Shown one piece after another: positions 24,190-35,234 of a stretch of DNA of 64,000 nt. The DNA lies in assembly GCA_022695795.1 (NCBI GenBank), contig MU404135.1, positions 62,001 to 126,000 of the forward strand, given 5' to 3'. Both the position numbers and the translations under genes were made by a program. Source of the stretch: Biscogniauxia marginata (lineage: Eukaryota; Ascomycota; Sordariomycetes; Xylariales; Xylariaceae). Numbering within the stretch: position 1 is the stretch's first letter; the number at the start of each line of letters is the position of its first letter. A model generated the notes under the pieces. It was not told the DNA's origin. It saw only the letters and a list, made by a program, of their open reading frames with translations, and did not search any database.

Positions 24190-27100
24190 ATGGCCCATCT
24201 GAGGAAGCGGAAGCATGCAGGTTCCACTAGGACTATTTCGAAGGACGAACCGCCCACCAAGAAAAGCAAAACACATCAAGATCACGACAAAATCCCGGCC
24301 ATTCTACAGGCCCGTCATGTCGTGTTGAACCAATTCTACCCGAAGGTATTGTCTTTGCGTAATTATGCCATCTCAAAGCTTCCGCCGTCTTCAAGGATCA
24401 GGAGGAAGAAGATAGCCGCCGTCGGTGTAGTGAGCAAGTCTCCTGAATCGCCACCGTCTGACGTAGAACGTTCTCTGGGCACGTTGCTCGACACCACTCT
24501 CGTTGCCATCCCAGAGATGGCAGAGGGCCAAGAGGCCAGGCGCTGGGAAGGATGGAAGAGCTTCTCCCAAAAAGCCGACGAGTCTTATGTGACCCTGTCT
24601 AATGGCATTGTTGGCTTTACTAAGTCGCAGGCGCTAGTAAGGAACAAACAATCTTATATTCTCACCGCGGGCGACAAGTAGACTTGACTAAACCCCCGTA
24701 GATTATTGAATACGTCGTGACGACTCTCTTCTCCCGAGAGAAATCCGGCAGATGGCCGAAGCACTTACTCTGCGACGGATACCGCCGTAGCGGTAGACTG
24801 GGCTTGCGTGCCGTCCGTCCTAATTCCCACGTGGAAGCGCTACAACGACCTCCGTGGCCACAGTTGTTGGCGCTTCTAGGAGAATCTGGAGATCGTATTA
24901 TGATTGACCTCCTTCTTGATTGCGCAATCTTTGTGTCGGTCAATGGAGGCGTGAACAACTTCTGCCAAATCAGCGGTACGCTTTCCAAGAAGACTCGGTG
25001 ACTCTGCTTTGATGCTGATTAAAATTAGGGAGACCATTATCTGAAATCGAAGCTCTCACTTCTCAGACACTAGAAGTAGACAATGTCAAGAATCCGTCGG
25101 AAATCATCTTCGTTCGGAACCGTATGCTCTACGCCAGGGCCGCTCTCAATGCCCGCGGACTAGTGCACTTTGGCTTGCGGCATATACGTAAGTTAGACCG
25201 AATTTCGATTGCCATCATTGCTAAATATATAAGATGTCTTAAACCGGTCTCCGTACAATCATCTTAATGATGGCCAACAACGTTCGGCCGGGGGGCAGAA
25301 ACAAATGGCTCGTCAGAATGAGCTCCATACTTTGAGAGTCATGATGTACATGTTCCCTCGTCAGTTTGGGCTTCACAATGTGTTCACCTCCAAAGTCAAT
25401 CTTAAAGAGACTTCACAACGCCTCAAGGACTACACGCTACGGGAAGAAGAAATCGTCGAGAAATTCGGTCGACTTGGTGATCCTAATGTTCGAGTCCGTA
25501 CCCCTAAACGACTTAGAGGCCGCGCGACCGAGTTAGTTAGAAAATTACAGATTCTACACCAACGGTGCTCTTACACAGAACTTTTCCAGCACCACTGCCC
25601 CGTGAGTTTGACCATCTACCACAAATTTCCTCGAAAAATGCTAATATGCGAAGGCTCATTTAAGCCTAGACCGGGGAGGAGCTGAGCCAGCGGACTTTGA
25701 AGGCATCCGTAGGTACTCGCGAAAGTTAAAAGCACAAAATAAAGCGACGTCACAGTCTCAAGACATACCATCTCTGTTGCGACGAGACCAAGGTTCATAT
25801 GTTACAGATCTAGCAACTCCACCTGCTAGAGTCTCTGTCTTTTGCCAATCAGTCTTGAAAAAAGTTGTCCCTAGAGAATTTTGGGGCAATGGATCAATTG
25901 CGGTCCATAATGAGGACATGTTTCTTCGGAACGTAGATAAATTCATCTCTTTGAGACGCTTCGAAGGCATGTCGCTCCACGAAGTGCTGCAAGGGCTGAA
26001 AGTAAGTGCGGAGTCCTGTTTGAAAAACAGCTAACTGACAACACTTAGATCACTGATATAGATTGGCTGGCACCGCAGTGGCTTCTAAACAAGAATTCGT
26101 CCAAGACGGACGTGCAGAAACGTGTTGAGCTTTTCAGCGAATTCTTATATTTCCTATTCGATTCTTTTGTGATACCCCTGATTCGCAGTAATTTCTATGT
26201 CACAGAGTCAAACACCGATAAGTATCGAGTCTTCTTCTTTCGCCACGATATCTGGCGGTCTCTTGTAGAGCCTGCAATGGTGGCCTTGAAGGGCAAGATG
26301 TTCGAAGAAGTTAGCTTGGTCGATGCTCATCGTATACTCGACGCCCGTCTCCTCGGATTTAGTCAAGTCAGGTTGCTTCCTAAAGGAGCCAGCATGAGGC
26401 CCATCATGAACCTACGCAAGAGGGTCGCCCTAAGGGGTAAACCGAAGGAATTAGGCCCTGGAATCAACAAGATATTAGCGCCGGCACACACAATCCTTCA
26501 GTTGGAAAAGGTCAGACCTCCCTTTACTTTTTCACTAGCAGAAATTCTGATCTGAGTAGGCTACAAACTTGAGAAAACTAGGATCGGCTATGTTTTCGGT
26601 GGGCGACATCTGGAAGCGCCTCAAGCCATTCAAAGCCAGGCTAGGGGACAGCTCCAAAGACCTCTATTTCGCTAAATTAGACGTACAGTCGGCTTTTGAC
26701 ACGATACCTCAAGCGGCCATCGTTGGCTTACTTGACTCTATTCCCCAGCAGCACCAGTATCAAGTGTTAAAGTATCTCGAAGTTAGTCCAAATCTAGCGG
26801 GTCAAGGAGATACCAAGTCTTCCAAATTCAAGCCGTTGAAAAAGTGGCCCTCGGCAGCCTTAAGCCGGCATGACACCTCTAGCTTCCTACAGCAACTCGA
26901 GTCTGGGAGAGCTGCAACCAAACGGAACAGTGTTTTTGTTGATCTCTGGAAGAAACACTACGAGACCAGAGAGATGCTTCAACTCGTGTCGTCTCATATC
27001 CAACAAAATCTCGTCAAGATTGGCAAGAAGTTTTACAGGCAGAAAACGGGCATCCCGCAAGGATCTGTGCTGTCCTCCACGCTGTGTAACTACTTCTACG

Positions 27101-28267
27101 CTGACCTTGAGATTCATGTCCTGTCATTCCTTGACTCCGAAGATTGTCTATTGCTACGGCTCATCGATGACTTTCTTCTTATCACAACAGATAGGAACAA
27201 AGCCTCCAGGTTTGTGAGGACTATGCACCGAGGCGTGCCAGAATACGGAGTCACAGTAAATCCGCGGAAAAGCCTCGTCAATTATGATCTCACTATCGAC
27301 GATCAGAAAGTACCAGAATTAGAACCCGGTAAAGGCTTTCCTTTCTGCGGGACTACAATCGACTGCAAGACACTAAATATGTCCCGAAACCGAGACAAGG
27401 AAAGGGACACAGGTAAGACACGCATGAAATCGAACGAAGCTCGGGATAGCCACTAACACTACCAGCGATATACGACTCGCTAACCGTCGAGTTCACCCGG
27501 ACGCCCGGGCAGACATTCCAACGCAAAGTCCTTAGTAAGTCTCCGCAGCCAGGAAAAAAAAAGGTCTACAGCACAGGTAGTTAGTTGACCATAGTTCCGA
27601 TCCTCAGATGCCTTCAAAATTCAAAGCCACCTCATGTTCTTCGACACGGCGCTCAACTCGGCAACGACCATGCTGAGCAACATCTACAACGCCTTCGCCG
27701 AGACCGCCGCCAAGATGTGGGCGTACACGCGTTGCCTGCCCGCGCAGAAGCAGCCGTCCGCGAGCCTGGTGATCCGTAAGCTTAAAACAACCTCTAATTA
27801 TGCATGATTTCCTTCGCACCCATCTGCTCGTCTTGGCTCGACCTCGTGAAGAAGGGTGAAGAAGGCAGAAGAAGAAGAAAAAAACTGACTGATTCGATGA
27901 TAAAGGGACTATATCGAAACTGGTCGATGCGGCCTACGTGCTCCTCACAAGTAAGACCCGAAGGCTCAAGTACCCGGACTATGTCTGCGACGTCAAGAAG
28001 TGCGAAGTATCCTGGTGAGTTTTCTTCTTCTTTTTTTTTCTCTTTCCTTTCCTCCTTTTTCTTTTCCTTTTTCTTTTTCTTTTCGGCCAGAGCCGAATAC
28101 CGGGATTTGTCTAACTATCTACAAGGCTCGCATACAACGCCTTCCACAGGGTACTGTCGCGGAAGCAGTCCAGGTACGGCGAGACGCTGGGCTGGCTCGG
28201 CATCGAGATAGGGAGGATGGGCGCGCTGAAGGATATCCGTCACGGGCGGGTACGTCGCATCGTGTGA
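24190..28267 (+). CDS. TERT: Telomerase reverse transcriptase
   Basis: Eleven exons (24190-24636, 24702-24975, 25029-25187, 25234-25601, 25654-26001, 26049-26510, 26560-27412, 27466-27534, 27608-27775, 27906-28014, 28126-28267) join in phase to give 1132 residues. The protein copies the telomerase RNA template to add telomeric repeats in the nucleus. After a basic N-terminus come the TEN region and the RNA-binding part (HIHVLNR, FPRQFGLHNVFTS). The T motif contains FYVTE (about 581-585), motif 1 is YRVFFFRHDIWR, and motif 2 is VRLLPKGASMRPIMNLR (about 639-655). The reverse-transcriptase core has motif A YFAKLDVQSAFDTIPQ (catalytic Asp about 727), motif B' KTGIPQGSVLSSTLCNYFY (from about 848) and motif C LIDDFLL (Asp 889-890), and motif E (FPFCGTTID) follows. 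The thumb/CTE is complete (SHLMFFDTALNS, KMWAYTRCLP, SRYGETLGWLGIEIGRMG). All three catalytic Asp are present and no break is seen, so it should be functional. The gene is tail-to-tail with the MBOAT gene. Confidence 0.97.
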
Positions 28268-28896
28268 ACGATTCGATTGCACGGTATACTGCATACCTAA
28301 CTACTTACCTAGATAACTTCTAATACGATATAAAAAGAAATAAAAGAAAAAGGGGGTTTTTTTTTTTCATCGAGGTACTTTCGTAAAGGTTTTGAATAAT
28401 TTGACCCGTAAAATTTATATATGAGCAACGTCTTTCTTCCCTCATCAATCATTATCCGTTAACCTGGAAACCTACTTAGAAATGAGATCAAGAGGGAGAG
28501 GGAGGGAGTGAGATTACGCATAGCGGTCACCACGTAAGTATAAATTTCTTCTACGCAGAGAGGAGATATATGCTAGCAGCTTTCTTTTCCCCCTTTTTCT
28601 TCCTTGAAAGAGTCCCCTAGCGCCCTTTACCAAGGTAGGTAGACATATATCTAAGATGATAGCCCCCTAACCACTTTATCCATCTAGAAACATTACACTA
28701 TATCTACCAATGTCTACCCCCCTTTCTCTTTGCGTAACCCGTTGAATCTAACATAGATAGGTGTTCAAAAAAAGATTTTCCCCTCCCAATAATAATATAT
28801 TCATCCCCCCCCCCAGAGCCGTTACTTCTTTTCCTTTCCCTTTTTCCCTCTCTTCTTTTTCTTTTCAAGTGAGAGACAGAGATAGAGGTTGGAGTT
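28268..28896. other. Tail-to-tail spacer between TERT and the MBOAT gene
   Basis: This holds the 3' ends of both convergent genes. It is AT-rich with poly-T/poly-C tracts (around 28357-28368 and 28805-28815). No gene is seen. Confidence 0.65.
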
Positions 28897-30793
28897 TTAA
28901 ATAGCAACCCCAGATTCCCACCACCGCCTCCCCCCGCTATACCACCTCGGTGCCCCGCCCGCGTCAAACCTCCACATCCGCGTGTCGGCCGGGTCTCCGC
29001 CGACGCGGCCCGAGAGGGCTCGGAAGAAGGAGAACGGCAGGGGTTCGAAGAGCCAGAGGCCGCAGCGGCTAAAGTCGTCCAGGAGCATCCAGCTCGTGGA
29101 CCAGAGCCAGAGCGTCGTGAAGGCGAGGTTAGCCAGGCGCCTCGCCCAGAGTGGCAGCGGCGCTGTCGACCCGAGGAGCGGGCGCAGGGAGCGCGCAAGC
29201 TGCGCCTGCAGCACGGTGCCGACGCCCGCGAGCGCGAAGAACAGCATCGGCATGAGCGGCCGCGAGTCCGGGACGGTGCTCCAGCTCGCGGCGGCGTGGA
29301 CGAGCCCCGACTGCAGGAAGGCGAGGGCGGCGCCGGCGAGGGTGGCGGTGGCGCCGCGGCGGCCGAGGTAGCCGTTGCGCTGGAGCCAGCGGGCCGGGGC
29401 CGAGAAGCCGAACCGGAAGGTCTGGTGCCACCAGGCGCCCCAGAAGCCGGCGAGCCCGCGGTCGAGGACCTGCGCGAAGGAGCCGCTTATCGTGGGCAGG
29501 TGCCAGGGGTGGGCGCGGAAGCCGAGCACGGGCGCGCAGGGGAACGCGAGCGCGAGCGCGATGACGTTCCACCCCAGCTGCAGCGCCGAGAATATGGCGA
29601 CGAAGCTGATGGCGGTGCGACGCAAGGAGAGGAGGAGCGGGTGCAGCGAGGCGAGGTGCGCCGGCAGGGGGACGTGGTGGTCTGGCCCGAGGAGGAAGTA
29701 CGGGTCCGCCGGGGCGACGACGACGCAGAAGTCGAGGATCAGGTAGTTCGGGATGATGTTGATAAACAGGCGCTCTAGGAAGAGCTGCCGGCGGGAGAGC
29801 GTGCGCTTGAACCCTTGCTTGCTCCTATGCGGCCCGGAGGTCAGGGGCAGCTGGGAGTTGCCGGAGTACGGAGGCGGCCGGTACGGTGGTAAAACCGGTA
29901 TTGCCCAGTTCCAGCCTGTGGTCGTTGTGTCAGCATTCGAGTCTTCTGATTTTTACCCGTTGACAAGGAAGCTTATCCATACCCGTCATCCGCATCGTGG
30001 TGACGATATCAAATGTCCAGCTGAGACGCGTCCAGAATGATGCATCGCTAGGATATTCCTGCCAGTAGTATTCGAATTCTTGCTCGCTGGGGTCGGCCGT
30101 CAGCCCCTGATTCGACTCTGCGTTGTCAGCACGCTGGTTGATAGAAGCAGCTTCTGCTAGAGGGGGAGACGAGGTTTCTTTCGCAGGTTTCTGTCTTTCT
30201 CTTAGATCCTTGGATGTCTCCTCGTGACCCCCAGGCTTGGCATGTCCGTTGGTCTGTCGTCCAGATGTACGTCCAGATGTTTCAGCCGTCGTAGGCTGCT
30301 CTTTATACCGGGAGCCAGAAGCATTCCCATTGCCGTTCCCAAGAACGGACATAGTAGATCCAGCCGTAGCTTTTGAATCTAGATCTCTCTCGGGTGGCTC
30401 CTTCTGCACCTTCCTCCTGATATCAACCCTCTTCGCATCCCACTGAGGCCGCGTCCATACCAGCAAGGTGAAGTTCCAGATCGTACCCCATGCAGCCAGC
30501 AAGCCTACCCCATACGCAAAAGCGAAGTTCATGCTCGATACATCCCGGGCCATATGAAAATGGAAAACGACCACAAAGGCGAGGAGAAGCCATCGTGCCC
30601 GGTACAGCCAGGGCCGGTCCTTATGCGGGATTGTCAGGTACAGGGTCGGTAGGAAAAATATGCCGACAAGGTAGAGTGGTAGCACGAAGGGTTTCGTGAC
30701 GCCAGCCTCGACGTCGGCCCAAAACTTGTCGCGATATAGCTGTCGATAGATCGTTATTAGGGGCACATCATCATGTTGGTCGGCCTGGGGCAT
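28897..30793 (-). CDS. Wax-synthase-like MBOAT membrane O-acyltransferase
   Basis: Two exons (29983-30793, 28897-29915) are separated by a 67-nt intron with a TGCTGAC branch and give 609 residues. It is a polytopic membrane protein. Exon 1 has hydrophobic helices (FVLPLYLVGIFFLPTLYL, RWLLLAFVVVFHFHM, AYGVGLLAAWGTIWNFTLLV), then a hydrophilic Ser/Lys-rich loop of about 110 residues. The intron splits the GWNW motif typical of fungal MBOAT_2/wax-synthase proteins. The key signature FWGAWWHQTFRFGF lies near residue 430, with the candidate catalytic His intact. Family members move a fatty-acyl or acetyl group from CoA onto a hydroxyl acceptor; the substrate cannot be told from sequence. Much of exon 2 is markedly more GC-rich than exon 1 and the neighbours. 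No biosynthetic cluster surrounds it, so a lipid or ester role is as likely as secondary metabolism. Confidence 0.85.
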
Positions 30794-32530
30794 TGTGTAG
30801 CTTTAATAAATCTCAAGAAGCTAAAAAGATATAAAGTTACTGGGAATCTGCAAATTCAAGCCCTGCATTTGCCTCCCGCATTAGTGTGTGTTGGTGTTGG
30901 TGGTGGCGTAAGTAGTTCAATGATGACCGTTGACCGCTGGAAGGCCATGCAAGTATTAAAGACGTCGAGATCTGCAACAAATTGCCTATCCAGACGAAAC
31001 AAAAAATAAAGCTCTCAAGAGATATTGATACTGATTAAAAACCATCCGGTCTATGCTGTTAAAAAGGAAAGAAATAAAAATAGGGCAGAGAACATAAAAA
31101 AACATATGACGATGACAAGCTGGGAAGTCATTGAAGGCGAGATGTTGATGTCCCACATAACGACGTCTTCAACTTATCAGACCCACCTGTGAGTGGTACC
31201 TGTGTAGTGGCGTCATCACCACAACCACAAGGACGGAGTGGCTATCACTTGAGTATGGAATACCTACTACCTATCAGGCAGCCGGCACTACGTGAGTTAT
31301 TAGCGCAGACACGAGAGTCGTTATCGTTGTTGCTAGACTAAAAGCCTTGTCCTATTAATAACTGCCCTGTATGCCGAAACTACAGATGTAACTAACACTA
31401 ATTATGTAAACACCTAATATGTAACTGGTAACATAGTACCTACCGAATACAAGACGGTTGTAACGTCGCAGCTTTAATTTGTGTGGAACCCATTTGATAC
31501 CTATCATATGTACCTACGTAGCGGCCTCTTACATCCCAATCTTCTAGCTTTCTAGCTTGTAAATTGGAACAAACATTTTTGTCGGGAGAGGAATGAGAGA
31601 GTTGTATTTTACCTATTCCAATAACCCCCCTCCCCCGGACGAAGGATCGCCGCCGTGAGATCTCGAATTTGATAGCCGAGATGCACTGATCTACCGCTAT
31701 TAAGTTTGGCATGATCCATCTCAACCAAGCCTTCCTGTATTGTACTTGTACCTTGCGGGATGGTAGGTAAGCCGACAAGACTCCCCCCTGTATGCTGCAG
31801 TGAAACTCTGTGGTTTGTCTAGAAGCGGCACCGAACAAGTGTGTTACCGGAAATCTTCTTCTTCGTCCTTCGTCAAACGGCGGTAGATGTTTTAGGTTAC
31901 ATTGATTCATGTATGTATGTACGCATGTAGTGCGAGGCCATCTTCATCGAGTTGCTCACTTTCTCGTGCAAGTGACGAGAACTACATAGGTAGGTAACTA
32001 GTCCATATATCACCCCATGTGATCATAATGTCATTACTCTGGTTAAGCCTCTCAACCTACATCAATTTACCAGACCAATCCGTTACGATACACGAAGTCA
32101 GGATACCATACCATTTATGATTTCATTCGTATAACTAACCCGTACGCAAAGGCCCGTATCTCAGAACGTACATGTATTCTAAGTATTTAGACTTGTAGAC
32201 TCTGTTAACCAGACATTGAAAATCGATCCAGAACGCAATGGATAGATTCATTGCAACTCTAATTCAGTTAACCTAATGTAAACTATAAGCTATGAGCTTT
32301 GTAACCTGTACGCAAAATGTCACGAGTTCGTGGTATTGATATCAATGTAAACCCCCAGACAGCTATTTGTTATCTGTAACAAAACCACCAACGCCCCCCC
32401 TATCCCTCACCCCCTTGCTATGTATACACAGGAAAATGCCATCACCATTACCGTCATCATAAATCATCATTCATTCCCTTGCCACCCAATCTCCCACGCA
32501 ACTCCCCCCCTTTCCCCTCTTCCCTACTCT
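30794..32530. other. Gene-free spacer
   Basis: The MBOAT promoter lies at its left edge. The longest open frame (31440-31910, -) has no recognisable domain and no supporting exon structure, so I leave it out. AT-rich, with scattered TAGGTA words. Confidence 0.55.
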
Positions 32531-33250
32531 TTACTTCACCGCAACAGCATACCTAACATACCCCAACACGGGCGGCAGCGCCCTCCGCCCCAGCCACCAG
32601 GCCAGTGTCGCCACCGCGAGCCCGACCGCGCACAGCGCCAGCAGCACCGTGTTGCGCAGCTCGAACGCGTCCGCGGCCTCCATGCGTAGTAGCTTCTTCT
32701 GCTGCGTGTGGTAGTACCAGCGCTCCTCGCCGCGGCTACTACGACGCATGCCGTTTGCGCTGGGGATCGGCCGTTTATGGTCGTTGCTGTCGTTGTTGTC
32801 CTTGCTGCCGTTGTCGCTGCTACTATTGTTATTGTTGTTGACCCACCCGTACGGCTGCAGCTGCGGCTGCGGCCGGAAGAGGAGGCGGTGCAGCCAGGTC
32901 GGGAGAGCCCTGCTGATGTGGTGCTGGTGGTGATGGTGGCCCCGTGCTCGCTGCGCCTGGTACCGGTTGTCTACTAGGTAGAGCGAGATGATGAAGGTGA
33001 TGAAGTTGATGGGTGTCATGATGGCCTGCTTGGGTTTTCTCCCTCAGCGGGTTATGGTTAGTTTCGAATAAGTGATGCATATACGGAGTTCATTATTTCG
33101 AACGGCAATGACAGGTAATTATAAACAATTCCATGAGTCTGCTTAAGAAAGAAAAAAAGAATATGCTCTCACCTGGTAGATCTTCCACTGCGTCAAACCG
33201 GCTGTATCTTCCGGTTTATTAGAAGCTGACGTTGCCGTTGCCGTTGCCAT
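32531..33250 (-). CDS. Small two-TM membrane protein, function unknown
   Basis: Two exons (33173-33250, 32531-33025) in phase 0 encode 190 residues. The start ATG at 33248-33250 is followed by an Ala/Thr repeat and the segment LTQWKIYQ. Exon 2 opens with a hydrophobic helix (INFITFIISLYLVDN), then a His-rich patch and a low-complexity Asn/Ser/Asp linker. The stretch ERWYYHTQQKKLLRMEAADA follows, then a second hydrophobic helix (NTVLLALCAVGLAVATLAWW) with a basic flank. The low-complexity linker looks variable, whereas the charged stretch and both helices look like constrained sequence. I do not recognise a named family. It is probably a membrane protein with both ends on one side; the organelle cannot be told. 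The gene model rests on a clean GTGAG donor, a CAG acceptor and an uninterrupted frame. Confidence 0.7.
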
Positions 33251-33982
33251 CTTAGCTGATGCCGCCACGGGCGCGATAGTGAAACACCACACGATAACAG
33301 CAACCCAGTTTAGGTATGTATACCAGACGGCACGTCAAAAGAACCGGGCAAATAATCAAATTATAAGCGGGGAGAGAATCGGATTTCGGATTGAATCTTT
33401 TTAGGTAATTGGAAGCGGGATTGTAAGTTTGTAGGACGAGAAAAAAGCGTTGATGTCGTCGTTGTTAATGTCCGGGATCAACTATGTAAGAACGGGTGGT
33501 GGGCAGGAGTTATAATAAATGAATGCACGATTGACTCGTAAGGCATCTATTTTTTACAACATCCCGATCGTCGCCGGAGGCTGCCGGCCTGATATTTATT
33601 GGCCAACTCCCCTCCTAAGTGCCGCCCGCTCAGCCACCCGGACTGCGTAACGTTCAACTACTGCGCATTTTGCTTGCCGGCAGTGGCTTGGGCTACTAAC
33701 AACATGAGGAAATATACCTAACGGACCAATCGCGCCTTGTTGCGAGATTCGGGGCTTAGTATCATTAGGTTGATGGCTTTTCCTTCTAACTCGAGCAGGG
33801 TGGCATCAATCCATTGGCGCATTGCGCGAAGACCATCGAGAAATGCACATGAACAATGCATATACCATTGGCCTTTACTGTGCCAGTTGTTTACTGCGCG
33901 TTTTCTATTGCGGAGATTCCGTGCATTTTTTTCTATACCCGTCTCAACTACTTATCGTTATCGTTATCGTTTCTTGTAAGCC
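33251..33982. other. Spacer downstream of HIS1
   Basis: No gene is seen. It contains the promoter of the small membrane-protein gene and the HIS1 3' region. A TTATCG hexamer is repeated three times at about 33953-33970, just past the HIS1 stop. Confidence 0.6.
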
Positions 33983-35234
33983 TTAGCTCCGGGTGTTGGC
34001 AATATCCAACACCAAAATATCAGTTGCGCCGACCTTGGTCAACTCGTCCATAATCGGGGCGATCTTCCTCTTTTCGACCATCACGCTGACGGCGACCCAT
34101 CCCTCCTCGTCCAAAGTCGTAACTGTTGGTGCGCGCTTTCCGGGCGCAATCTTGGTGGCCGCTGCGAGAACAGACCTCTCTATGTTGTATTGGCACAGAA
34201 CATAACGTTGGGCCGTGATGACACCGCGGATGCGGGAAGCGATCAACTCAACAAGCTCCGGGTTACTAGGCTTTCTAGACTTAATCAAGATAGCGCTTGA
34301 TTCGACGACGGTGTCGATGGGTTTCAGACCAGCGGCTTTCATCGTCTCTCCGGATTCTGATACGGTTAGCTGCCAATTCTACTGGATCACCAGTTGACCC
34401 AGAGACTTACCAACAAGGTCGACAATGCCATCCGCAACGCCAAGGGCGCAAGCAGCCTCGACGCTTCCACTCAACTCGATGATCGTTGTCCTTAGCTTGT
34501 CCGCAAACTTTGCGGGAGGTGTATTTGTCTGGTCCTTAGCCGAGTCGGCCTCCAACTCCAAGTTGGCAAAGTACCTCTGCGCCAAGTGTACGAAACTCGT
34601 ACCAATGTTCTTGCCGATCAGGTCTTTTGGTGTACTGTAAGTGCCTTTCTCCGGGACTTGGACTTGCAACTTGCAGCCGCCAAACTCGAGGTCCATTACC
34701 ATCTCGCACCCAGACCCAATGGAGGTTCGTTCGGTTTCCTGTTCGCGCGTGATCTCACCAGAAAACCGCCGTGCACGATGGAGGGCACGCACGCCTGCGT
34801 CGTGTTCTTTGACTTGGTCCCATCCCGTAATGCCCAGGTCCACCTGTCCCTCTCCAACGAAGGTAGGTATATCCGCGGCGGGGAGGAAGATGAGAGCAAT
34901 TGGAAGGTTCTTGACGAGAGCTATGTCGAGCCTGTTCTCTCTCCGGAACTGGATATCGGCGCCTTCGAGGAGGTTGAGGGTCGCCTGGTTCAGTCTACCC
35001 TCTGCCCGATGAGTCAGTATATCATATCGAGGCAGTCGGCGGGGACATCCCGGTGCAAGGCCGCAAGCTCACTTTTGGGCACGGCAAACAGAAGTCGCCC
35101 TTCTAGACTATCAGAAGATCATGTCATGTCAGCCATTATGTCTGCCTGTCTCGTCCAAGAAACTTTGTTCATGTCTGCAAGAACAATACACAATTGATGA
35201 TAGGTAGGTGGACCAACTGGTTGACTAAATCCAT
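33983..35234 (-). CDS. HIS1: ATP phosphoribosyltransferase (histidine step 1)
   Basis: Four exons (35218-35234, 35073-35107, 34411-35001, 33983-34356) give 338 residues. The enzyme condenses ATP with PRPP to phosphoribosyl-ATP, the first and histidine-inhibited step of histidine synthesis, in the cytosol. The sequence shows the N-terminal MDLVNHLEGRLLFAVPKKGR, the GADIQFRR and LPAADIPTFVGEG segments, DLGITGWDQVKEHD, the PRPP-binding region GSVEAACALGVADGIVDLVE, and a C-terminal regulatory domain of the long HisG type (KRAPTVTTLDEEGWVAVSVM, GATDILVLDI). Exon 1 is only 17 nt and uses a weak GTTGGT donor; it was chosen because it restores the conserved N-terminus in phase. After residue 87 there is an extra segment of about 25 residues relative to the yeast enzyme (just under 300 residues). 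An in-frame 54-nt GT-AG candidate at 34739-34792 would remove 18 of these. Confidence 0.94.

Noticed and set aside
29296..29778. Long GC-rich + strand frames (160 and 123 codons)
   Set aside because: They are antisense shadows of MBOAT exon 2, caused by its high GC content.
31440..31910. 156-codon minus-strand frame
   Set aside because: No domain, no conserved motif, and its C-terminal part runs through unremarkable spacer DNA.
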